Of a DNA stretch of 64,000 nt, positions 53,506 through 62,822 are shown one piece after another. Source of the DNA: Symbiodinium natans (taxonomy: Eukaryota; Sar; Dinophyceae; Suessiales; Symbiodiniaceae); assembly GCA_905221605.1 (NCBI GenBank), contig CAJNDS010002246.1:62001-126000 (forward strand), in the 5' to 3' direction. A model generated the notes under the pieces. That model ran no database searches and was not told where the DNA came from. It saw only the letters and a program-made list of their open reading frames with translations. Made by a program: the position numbers and the translations under genes. Within the stretch, counting starts at the first letter, position 1. Each line of letters begins with the position of its first letter.

Positions 53506-54335
53506 ATATTATTTTATACAGGAGTCCGATTGGTTTCTATTCATTTAGCAAGGTTCCTTCTCATTTTAAAAGGATTCCTATGAATTATAACCGGTTCTTT
53601 TCAATTTGGTAAGGGTTCCTATTCATTTTCATAGGCTTCCTATTAACTTTCACCGGTTCCGAAAAAATATTGGCAGGATTCCTATGAAGTCAATAGAGGA
53701 TTCCTATTTATTTCTATAGGATTCCAATAAAGTTTCATAGGGTTCCTAATTCTTTTAATAAGGCTCCTACTAATGTAATCAAATTCCTATCAAGTTTAAT
53801 CAGATGCTTATTCATGTTAATGGGATTCGTATTTATTTTAATAGGGATCTCATTCGTTTGAAAGGGATACCGATTGGTTTAGGCTCATATTAATTTTAGT
53901 AGGATTCCTACTATTTAGGGGTTCACACTTGTTTTTTATAGGAGTCCCATTGGTTCCTATTAATTTTAGTAGGGGCCCTCTTCAGTTTATTAGGATTGCT
54001 ATCAAGTATAATTCGGTTCTACTTTTTCTAGGGTTCCTATGGATTGAAATAGAGGATTCCTGTTTTTCTGCGTATAAGATCCCAATACATTTCCATAGTT
54101 TGCCGAATTATTTTAATAAGGCTCCTACAAATGTATGATTCCTTTCAATTTAGATAGGATTCTGTCATTTGAATAGGGTTCCCATAGAATTTAATAGAAT
54201 TAAGGGTTCTCATTCCTATTAATGGGTTTCCTTTTCATTTTTATAAGATTCCTATTGAAACAAGATGAATCCTATTGAACCCAATTTAATTTGATAGGAA
54301 CGCTATTCACATGCATAGGATTTCTATTTAAACTC
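53506..54335 (+). repeat. Degenerate 21-bp minisatellite
   Basis: About 35-40 diverged units close to GGATTCCTATTAATTTTAATA with 20-22 bp spacing, for example at 53570, 53613, 53694 and 53898. AT-rich, no telomeric repeat inside, no convincing coding frame. It follows the palindrome array without a gap. Unit counts are by eye. Confidence 0.75.
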
Positions 54336-54575
54336 ATAGCATGCAATCCACAATCTCGAGCAAATTGTTCAGGTCACTTCTGCTGGAGTTTTATGGGAGT
54401 TCCTCCCCGCTTTAAAAACCACCGCGGGTGGCGGAACGTAGTGTTTTTGTCTGGAAACCATGCTGAAGCGTGGGCGCATGGGGGGGGGGGTAGCATATAT
54501 ATATATATATAGTCTTATTGGCACTTTGGGATCTTTTTGCTAGCGTTGAGGGCATGGACTTCGGAGGTGTTTTCG
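54336..54575. other. Unique segment, nothing assigned
   Basis: About 240 bp of unassigned sequence with a G run (54481-54490) and a short TA run (54496-54511). I see no gene. Confidence 0.6.
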
Positions 54576-54622
54576 CCCACCCCCCCCCCCCCCCCCCCCC
54601 CACCCCCCCCCCCCCCCCCACC

Positions 54623-54657
<35 letters not shown>

Positions 54658-54684
54658 ACCCCCCCCCCCCCCCCCCCCCCACCC

Positions 54685-54718
<34 letters not shown>
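54576..54718 (-). repeat. Poly-C tract of about 143 bp with sparse A
   Basis: Almost pure C, interrupted by single A at about seven places (for example 54602, 54620, 54658, 54681), then AG and a run of about 10 A. It yields false polyproline and polyglycine frames on both strands. Tracts like this are error-prone in sequencing and assembly, so the length is uncertain. Confidence 0.95.
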
Positions 54719-54831
54719 AGAAAAAAAAAAAGGCCCAAGATCAAGAAGACCACAAATCCCCACCAAAAACCCTACTCATCCTGAACCCTGATGCCCTCCA
54801 AGCCGGGGGGGGGGGTTAGGGTTTAGGGATG

Positions 54832-54901
54832 AGGGTTTAGGGTTTAGGGTTTAGGGTTTAGGGTTTAGGGTTTAGGGTTTAGGGTTTAGGGTTTAGGGTT
54901 T
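54832..54901 (+). repeat. Interstitial telomeric tract (TTTAGGG)n
   Basis: About ten units; marks the right edge of the telomere-free island. Confidence 0.95.
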
Positions 54902-55793
54902 ACCCTGAGTCCCTCAAGCCTCTTCGGTGTTTGCGCCTGCAGAAGATGCAGAAGGGAGTGAGGGCGTGCATGCTTTTCTGATTTTTTCTTGTTGTGGGGA
55001 GGCGGGGGGGGGGGGGGGGGCTTAAAAGGGGTTTCTAGTGCTTGTAGGCCCTAAATCCTAAACCCTAGACCCTAAACCCTAGACCCTAAACCATTAACCC
55101 TAAGCCGTAAACCCTAGGATTAAGATTGAAGCTCTAGGTCAAGGGGCTTCAACCTTGGACGCTACAAGCAGGGTGTTCGGCTTCTGCTTCATCGGTGCGG
55201 TTTGGGGCTTAGGGCTTAGAGCTTGGGGCTTGGGGCTTAGGGTTCAGGGTTGAGGGTTGAGGGTTTAGGGTTTAAGGCTTAGGGTTTAGGGCTTAGGGTT
55301 TATAGGCTTCCGGGGTTTGGAGGTTTATGACGTCGGTGTTCCGGATTGGGGGCTTCTCTTGGATCGTTGGACCCGAGGGGGTTGTGGGCTTAGAGGGGCG
55401 CAGGTTAGTGCGAAAGTCCCGGAGGTGCGCCCCCTATGTAGCCCGAACCTCCCACATCTCGACCTCCCTGTTCTTATCACCCGATGCTCGTGTCTTGAGG
55501 CGCGCACTGTCTAGGTAGGACCTTGGCATATATCCCTTTCAGCGCAGAACTTTTCTTGGCGGCTTAGATGAATCTAGCAAGAAGCATCCCTTCAAGGCCA
55601 AAACCCTCCCCTCCCCCCTCCCCCCGCCCCTGCTCCCTAAACCCTAAACCCTAAACCCTCAACCCTAAACCCTAAACCATATAAACCCTAAACTCTAAAC
55701 CCAATTACGCCGACCCGCCTGAACCAGCGTCGCCCCAGCAGACCACCTCGGAAACTGCACGAACTCTAGCCTTGAAGGTATGAGGTACCTAGC

Positions 55794-55904
55794 CTAGACC
55801 CGGGAGTAACCTGGGAATGAAAGGGTGCCCTTTTGGGTTTTAAGGGGATTATAAGGGAACCCCAACCCTAAAAAAAGGAAAAAAGGCCCTACTCCCGGTC
55901 CTAG
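55794..55904 (+). mobile_element. Family F element, possible target duplication TAGC
   Basis: The left end CTAGACCCGGGAGTA is inverse to the right end TACTCCCGGTCCTAG. TAGC flanks both sides (55790-55793 and 55905-55908). The body has GAAAGGGTGCCCTTTTGGG and AAGGGGATTATAAGGGAACC. Confidence 0.75.
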
Positions 55905-57343
55905 TAGCTCTTTAGTTCGTTACTGAAGAAGCCAGTCTTCAGGAATTTAGGGTTGAAGGACATAGAAGAAGCCCGAAACCCAAAACCAGAAACCCTAAAC
56001 CCAGAACCATAAGCCCTGAGCCCCAAACCCTCCACCCGAATTCCCGGAAACTTAGGACTCCACCCTATGAAGGGAACTCAAAGCCATAAACATTTTAAGG
56101 TTCAGGGTTTAGGGTTTAGGGTTTAATTAGGGTTTAGGGTTTAGGGTTCAGGGTTCAGGGTTTAGGGTTTAGGGCAAGTTGATGGTTGGTGCTGCTTAGT
56201 TATTTCGTTCGCAAGGCACCCTCCCATCGACTCGCTGCGCGGCGAAGGCGCGCTGCGTGGCGCATAGGAAACGGACCTGCAGCCAGCCGTTCGCAGGGGT
56301 TTGGGGCTTCATAAACAGGGTTGTGGGGTCAGGGTTAAGAATGTTCAGGGTTCAGAGTTTTGGGTTTGCGGTTTAGGGTTCCCAAGCTTAGGGTGTATAG
56401 AGTATTGCGGGTTCTAGAGTGTTGGATGGATGTTCGGGATATGGAGGGTTGCTTTAAGTGCAGGCTACGTAGGTCCGGTAAGCCCTGAACATAAAACCCG
56501 AAACCCACAAGCCCTGACCGAAATGCAAAAGGCCCGAAATCCAATCGACTCTGAAGCCTTAACTAATACTAATAATTGTAATAATATTAATAAAAATAAT
56601 TAGGGTAATAGCAATAGTAATAATGATAAGCTGTAAACGTCGCAACCCTAAACTCTGTACCCAAACCCCTGAATGAAGCCAGAAATGCAGATGGTATGTT
56701 CCGCGGTGTTTCCTTGTGGCTTTTTTCTGACGCAGGGCCCTCACCCTAAACCCTGAACCCCACATTTTTGGGGGTCAAGGGGGGCTAGTTTTGTTGTCGA
56801 ATATGCTGTCAAGGCAAGAGGCCATAAAACTCTGAACCCTCAACACTTCAACCGCTAAACCTCTAAACCAGAAACCCCTAGATCTAAAACCGAAACCCCA
56901 TAAATCTCAAAACCCCAGACCCCTAAAAAAAACCCAAACCCCGAAACCCCTAAACCCCGAAACGCCTCCTTAGCGAATCCTCGAACCAATAAGACTCCTT
57001 AAGCCCTAGTGATCCCAAACCCCAAGACCACCAAATCTTCATCCTTGGGGTTAGGGTTTAGGGTGCAGGGATTCGGCCTTCGGGTTTAGGTTGCAAAGGC
57101 TTACGGTTTAGGGTTTAAGGTTCAGGGTGCAAGGGTTTAGGTTTAGGGTCATGCGTTTAGAGTGCTAGGGTTTAGGGGTTCAGGGGTTTAGGGTGCAGGG
57201 AGTAGGGTTCGGGGTTGGGGTTTCGGGACAAGGGTTCGGGGCTTGGGGTTTAAGGTTTGCCTCCAGACTCCAAAGCCACAAAACCCGGCACCCTTGATTT
57301 TTCAGGCCTCAAACCAAAAGCGCAATTGGGAAGGACCATGTGT

Positions 57344-57415
57344 GCCCTAAACCCTAAACCCTAAACCCTAAACCCTAAACCCTAAACCCTAAACCCTAAA
57401 CCCTAAACCCTAAAC
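57344..57415 (-). repeat. Interstitial telomeric tract (CCCTAAA)n
   Basis: About ten perfect CCCTAAA units between unique flanks. Confidence 0.95.
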
Positions 57416-58780
57416 TGCTTGTAAAGAGGCTCGTGTGTACCTGAACTTTGCAGTTGCCACGTCACTGTTCACCCTCCTTATCAGGAACCACGAACCTTCA
57501 AGCGTGATGGGAAGGTGGGGGTTGGATCGAAACGCTAAACCCTAAACCCCAAACCCCAAAACTCTAAAGACTTAGCCCTCAAGCCCTTCCTTTTTTCTGA
57601 GCCACAAGTCCGAAGACTGCAAAAGAACGCAACCCAAAAGTCTCATAGGTTCCACCCCAAATAGTCGGGCAATGACCTTCCCCCCCCCCCCTTTGGCACC
57701 TTGGTGATACTTGAGGGTGAACCCAAAAACCTTTTTGTCAGGGGTGACCCATCTAAACCCTAAACCGAACCCTATACCCTAGACCCTAAACCCTAAACCC
57801 CAAACCCTAAACCCCAAACCCTAAACCCTAAGTCGGTTCCCATGGAAAGCTGAAGCCATGCCTCCGTCAGCTGCTCGCAGATGGACACGCAGCGGCCGCC
57901 CCACTCTGGAACGCCCCAGGCAACAACGCCACCTGCGGCCCCCAAGCAAGGGATGAAGTGTCGCCTAGGCCCTGTTCAGGGTTTAGGGTTTAGGGTTTCG
58001 GGTTTAGGGTTTGGGGTTTAGGGTTCCCTAACCCCAAGGCCTCATGAGCTTTTACTTTCTGGAGCTCACTGCCGGGGAAGGTCTACGAATGTTGCTTGAT
58101 TTAAGTGATTGTTTGGGACGTCACACTCAAGGACTGCTCAGGGTTTAGGGATATTGGGATGTAGGGATTTAGGGATTTAGGGATTAGGGTTTAGGGTTTA
58201 GCAGTATGTAGGGTTTGGGGGGTGACCAAACGGCATGTCTCCCCTAACAACCGTGAACCCCAAAAACCCTAAACCCTACCTAAAGCTCTGTAGTAGGGAC
58301 CGCGCCGTCGGCGCAAATTGCAGCAAAGGCTGCCTCACCGGCAGCGATGCTGCGAAGCCCTCCTTCGTTTAGGGTATGAGGTTTTGGTTTCAGGGTTTGG
58401 GGTTTAGGGTTTAGAATTTGGGGTTTAAGGGGCGGGGTTTCGGGTTCAGTGTTAAGGGTTTAAGGCGTGGGGTTGAGGGTTTAGTGTTTGGGGCTTTGGG
58501 ATTAGTTCGATAAGCAGTCAGCTCATGCACAGTCATATATTGAGAGTGACTGCTTGGAGTTGCAGGGCGCAAGCTTTACAGATGAGGTTTCAGGGATTGA
58601 GGCCTTCCTGATTAGCGCAACGAACGACTGAGCTGCGGCCTTGGAAGCGAACAAATAGTACACCGATCCTTCTCCCTTCTCCGCCCTCGTCCCGAGTAGG
58701 GTTTAGGTTTAGGCTTTAGGGTTTAGGGTAAAAGGGTTTAACTTTATGGACTAGAAGGTTAACGTGTTTAAGGGTTAAGG

Positions 58781-59640
58781 TTTATAGGGCAGCGAGCAGG
58801 CCCCCCCACCGAGCAGCGCAAGCGCAAACAAAAACACAGGTAAGCACGATTTCGACTCGCTGGGTCAGGTCAAGTGACGTGGCGCTGTGTCCAGCAACTG
58901 GACACGAAAGGAATGAAGAAAGGCGAAGAAAGAAGAGCCAAACAAGGGGAAAAGAAAGCAAAGGAGAGGGATGGAGGGAACGAGGGAAGGAGAAAGAAAG
59001 AGAACGATAAAGTCTTGTGGGAACGAGAGGTGGAGACGAGGAGAGAGAGGAGAAAGGGAGAAAGGTAAAGAGGAAGAGATAATAATTAGAGGGGAAAGAC
59101 AGAAAAGGATAGGGAGATAAGAGTAAGGAACGACCCTTGCCCAAGCGACAAGGGTCTCTGTCGGGCACTTATCTCAGCTGCGTGGGAAGAGACCGGAGCT
59201 GCGTGGGAGGAGACCGGAGGGCCAACAGCCTGCGCCTTGTATCTCGGCATACCAAATCTGCACCTGCAGAGCTCATAGGCGGACGCGGAGCCCGCAGAGG
59301 AATCGTGGATAACTCAACGGGCCGGCCTTTGGCGTCCTTCTCCCGCACGCTGGCCTGCTGAAGAGGCCACACGTCCAAGTCGGCCCCACTCTCGCAAAGC
59401 ATACATGCACACTTCGTCTTTGATGTGTGGTACGCTGACGCCTTGCTGCCGCAGCGAATCGAAGCGCCGCCGAGACTATAGGCTTTGTGGCATCTCTGAC
59501 GCGCACACCTTTCATGGCGGGGAAGCGGCGGAAACACGAGACCACTTGGCGGAACCCTGCTCGTAAGCCAAGAGTTGCCCAGCCTTCCGCCCTCCATCCT
59601 CCCAGCAGCTTGTGTTTGCTGGGTGGGAATTTAGGGGTTT
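58781..59640. other. Purine-rich tract and unassigned segment
   Basis: 58905-59125 is strongly purine-rich on the plus strand (GAAAGAAGAGCC, GGAGAAAGAAAG), giving opposed low-complexity frames. 59140-59600 is telomere-free. Its minus strand has frames of 142 and 90 residues (59169-59597 and 59273-59545); the first includes KTKCACMLCESGADLDVWPL. The paired cysteines loosely recall small zinc-binding fragments common in dinoflagellate hypothetical proteins, but I cannot support a call. Confidence 0.45.
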
Positions 59641-59770
59641 GGGTTTTCGGGTCAAGGGTTTAGGTTGGGTCTAGGGTTTAGGGTCTTGGGTTAGGGTTTA
59701 GGGTTCATAAAGTAGGGTTTTACGGTCTAGATTTTAGGTTTAGGGTGTAGGGTCTGGGTCCAGGGTTTAG

Positions 59771-61100
59771 GGCTGGGGCCTGGCATAAACAGCATCAGAG
59801 GGCTCAACGCAGGATCAAGCATTACACAAGAATTTCACAAGGGGCCACATTTAAGGTTTCGGCGCGCAAGGCTTCAGCTTTATTTCGCCAGCCAAGGCTA
59901 TTGTACAGACATTCGCGAGAGAAGCATGGGCTGACCAGCCTGCCCCGTGCTGGGCTTCAGCTTGTACCCTGCAATTGGCACAGGATTATTGCTTTGAGCA
60001 GCAGCTTGCCGTTCTGAGCTGTATCATGGCTGACGATCATAGGGACAGCAGCTTGATTGAGCCCACAGCGAAACTTTGATGGATGACAAGGCAGGCGAGG
60101 CATTGCCACGCTGTTGAATTCTGATGAGCCCTTATCCTCGTGAATCAGTGAAGGGTCTTGGGCATTTTTGGGGAATGTTCCAAACACCGATCACGGCAGC
60201 CCCAAACAGCAAACATAGATGGACAGCCATCATAACACTTCGGACTGCACTGTTGCATCATTGCTGTCAAGCTTATTGCTTCGGAACAATCCTGAAAACC
60301 TGCTGAAGTTACTTGTATCCTCAACAACGCAAAACACAAATTGCCTGGATGCTCGGCCCTCCCTGCTGCATCGGTAGCAAGAGGCCCAACACCTCGGCTG
60401 GGGCCTGGCATAAACAGCATCAGAGGGCTCAACGCAGGATTAAGCATTACACAAGAATTTCACAAGGGGCCACATTTAAGGTTTCGGCGCGCAAGGCTTC
60501 AGCTTTATTTCGCGAGCCAAGGCTATTGTACAGACATTCGCGAGAGAAGCATGGGCTGACCAGCCTGCCCCGTGCTGGGCTTCAGCTTGTAACCTGCAAC
60601 TGGCACAGGATTATTGCTTTGAGCAGCAGCTTGCCGTTCTGAGCTGTATCATGGCTGACGATCATAGGGACAGCAGCTTGATTGAGCCCACAGCGAAACT
60701 TTGATGGATGACAAGGCAGGCGAGGCATTGCCACACTGTTGAATTCTGATAAGCCCTAATCCTCGTGAATCAGCGAAGGGTCTTGGGCATTTTTGGGGAA
60801 TGAACTCCACCGCGTCAGGTCCAAATATCGATCACGGCAGCCCCAAACAGCAAACATAGATGGACAGCCCTCATAACACTTCGGACTGCACTGTTGCATC
60901 ATTGCTGTCAAGCTTATTGCTTCGGAACAATCCTGAAAACCTGCTGAAGTTACTTGTATCCTCAACAACGCAAAACACAAATTGCCTGGATGCTCCGGCC
61001 CTCCTTGCTGCATCGGTAGCAAGAGGCCCAACACCTCGGCTGGGGCCTGGCATAAACAGCATCAGAGGGCTTACTGCATTTAGGGTTGCGGCGCGCAGGG
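59771..61100. repeat. Tandem duplication: units of 625 and 642 bp plus a partial third
   Basis: GGCTGGGGCCTGGCATAAAC begins copies at 59771, 60396 and 61038. Copies one and two are nearly identical. Copy two has a 17-bp insertion near 60802 and a few substitutions. Copy three stops after about 60 bp, with a roughly 50-bp deletion before sequence like GCGGCGCGCAGGG. Minus-strand frames shared by both full copies include NLCFALLRIQVTSAGFQDCS and a peptide with MPRLPCHPSKFRCGLNQAA. The latter is cut by a stop in copy two. A decayed coding unit is possible but unproven. Confidence 0.9.
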
Positions 61101-61640
61101 AAGAAAAAGCATTGGCCACAAAGTTGACTACGCAAGTGTCAAGCTTAAGGTTCACACACGGCATGGGGTTTTTCTTTGGGATGCATTGCGCACTTGACTT
61201 TGCCCCAAATACCCGTCCCCTTAAATAGCAGCCCCCCACCTGTTGTCCTTTCGTAAGCCGCGGTGGACATTGACACTGTTTCAGAAAGAGCTACTGCCAC
61301 AACATGCCACAACAAGCATCGCAATCATTGTCAGGACACGATCATGCCCAAGTTATCTAGGGTTCAGGTCTAGGGTATAGGGTTTAGGGTCTAGGGTCTG
61401 GGGTTCAAGGTCTAGGGTGCAGGGTCCGCAGGTCTGGGTCCGCAGGCCCCCACCCGCCCCCCCGACAACCCCACCCCCCCCCCCACCCCCTACCCTCCGC
61501 CCCCCTTCCCCCCGCCCCCCTACCCCCCCCCAGCCTACCCCCCCCCCCCTACAACCCCGCAAGATGGACACAAAAAGGCTATGCTGCACGTGCGTGCCTT
61601 GTAAACAAATACTTTGTGACGCAACGCGCCGCAGAATAGA
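61101..61640. other. Unassigned sequence and C-rich tract
   Basis: 61101-61350 is telomere-free; the minus frame 60871-61239 runs through it without a recognised domain. 61365-61430 has decayed TCTAGGG units. 61446-61555 is C-rich with scattered A and T (CCCCCCTACCCCC) and produces proline-rich and glycine-rich false frames. Confidence 0.6.
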
Positions 61641-62090
61641 CGCCCAGTCTCCGCGGAGCGGGCGGAGGGCGCGGAGGACGCGGAGGGCGGGGAGGGCGCG
61701 GAGGGCGCGGAGGGCGCGCACGGTGTTCGGTGACTACCCCAGGCCCATCGTCTTGTCCGCGTGTGACTCTCCTGCCCATCGACCGAATGCTCCCCGTCCG
61801 CGCTCCCCCCCATCCTTGTTCGAACCCGTGCGTCAACCTGACATCCATCGCCACGCCCCTCTCCCAGCAAAATGTTCCGACCCCCCTCCCTTGACCGTGT
61901 CGTCTCCGTGGCCTCCCGTCAAAATTCATTCCGTCATCCCACCGTCCTCCGTTGACCGTCTCCTCTTCGTGGCCTCTTTCGCCAGAAAGCGATCCGATAG
62001 AACGCCTTCCGCGTTGAAGCGCCAAACAAGAACCCAATCCCAGAGAGGTTTGCGAAAACAAAGAGCACGCGCAGAATAGACGTTAAGTGT
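61641..62090. other. GC-rich segment with GGAGGGCGC repeats between two C-rich tracts
   Basis: 61655-61715 has about seven units near GGAGGGCGC/GGAGGACGC. The 220-residue plus frame (61417-62079) spans this and the C-rich tract; much of its length is repeat-derived. CGCAGAATAGACG occurs at both ends of the segment (61629-61641 and 62068-62080). I find no recognisable domain and do not call a gene. Confidence 0.5.
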
Positions 62091-62195
62091 CAACCCCCCC
62101 CCTACCCCCCTCCCCCACCCCCTACCCCCCCCGCCCCCCTTCCCCCCCCCACCCGACCCCCCCCCCCCCACCGCCCCCTACCCCCCCCCCTACAA
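62091..62195 (-). repeat. C-rich tract
   Basis: Runs of 5-11 C separated by TA, A or T, similar in style to 61446-61555. It ends at CTACAATTGATGG. Confidence 0.9.
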
Positions 62196-62822
62196 TTGAT
62201 GGGCTGCCCTGCCTTCAAGCTGGCTTCAGCTCCTGTTTCGGTCCCAACGTTTCCCCGAAACTCAAGCACATCAACTTTTTTGGCATCCTTTGCGCTGACG
62301 AGCGCGTTTAAACCTTTCAACTATGCTCCAGCTGGGGCGGCGGCTTGAGCCGGAGGCTCTTACATTTAGGGTGCATGGTCTAGGGTGTAGGGTTTAGGGT
62401 TTATAATTAGGGTTTAGGGTCTCAGCTTAGGGTCTAGCTCGGAGCGTTCTGCTTTCGGAGCTTACTGGACTGGTGACTTCCACTTCTGCCGCAGCCTAGC
62501 CCAGGGCTGAGCTGCTTGCTTGCAACGCCACAAAGTGTGGTCGCAGAGGAGACAGCCGGGCTGCACAGACAGCCGAAACCCACCCGTGAGGCTTTGCTGC
62601 AAAGCTTCCGCAAGTCTGCAAGTGGGGTTGTCCACGATGTACTCACGCAGCACCCGCTGGAACTCCACCATGACAGTGTGGAAGTAAATGCCGGCAGGAG
62701 CGATTTTGTCGCCGGACTGTAGAAAACTAGACTGTCCCATTCCATGCCCGCGCGGAAGCCTGTCTGACTTTCCGACGCAAATGCTTATCGTTGAAAGGTT
62801 TTGAGCGCCACTGCTTTGGCGT
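62196..62822. other. Unassigned sequence downstream of the pseudogene
   Basis: A few decayed TTTAGGG units lie at 62366-62440. The rest is telomere-free. Minus-strand frames at 62434-62745 and 62462-62740 overlap each other and could include the decayed 3' part of the pseudogene. The second contains AGIYFHTVMVEFQRVLREYI. I cannot join them to the upstream reading frame with confidence. Confidence 0.4.

Larger units (their letters stand above)
54719..58780. other. Telomere mosaic, no gene seen
   Basis: Telomeric tracts at 54832-54901, 55053-55110, 55240-55300, 55636-55700, 56105-56175, 57344-57415, 57750-57832 and 57976-58025, with weaker variants throughout. 55310-55560 (opposed frames of 60-65 residues) and 56540-56640 (ATAATAATT-rich) are unassigned. 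A run of about 18 G lies at 55003-55020. No RNA gene or credible coding sequence. Confidence 0.7.

Noticed and set aside
52222-53583. Long overlapping frames on both strands (up to 266 residues) with repeated WFFWFF and CTVPKK strings
   Set aside because: Both strands are open because the sequence is a tandem palindrome. The peptide repeats follow the 241-bp DNA period.
54412-54791. Polyglycine and polyproline proteins
   Set aside because: Produced by the poly-C tract on either strand.
58782-59168. 128-residue minus frame rich in serine, leucine and phenylalanine
   Set aside because: It is the pyrimidine strand of a purine-rich tract, so composition alone explains it.
61417-62079. 220-residue plus-strand frame as a gene
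   Set aside because: It starts in a C-rich tract and continues through GGAGGGCGC repeats. Frames on the opposite strand are equally open, as expected from high GC content.
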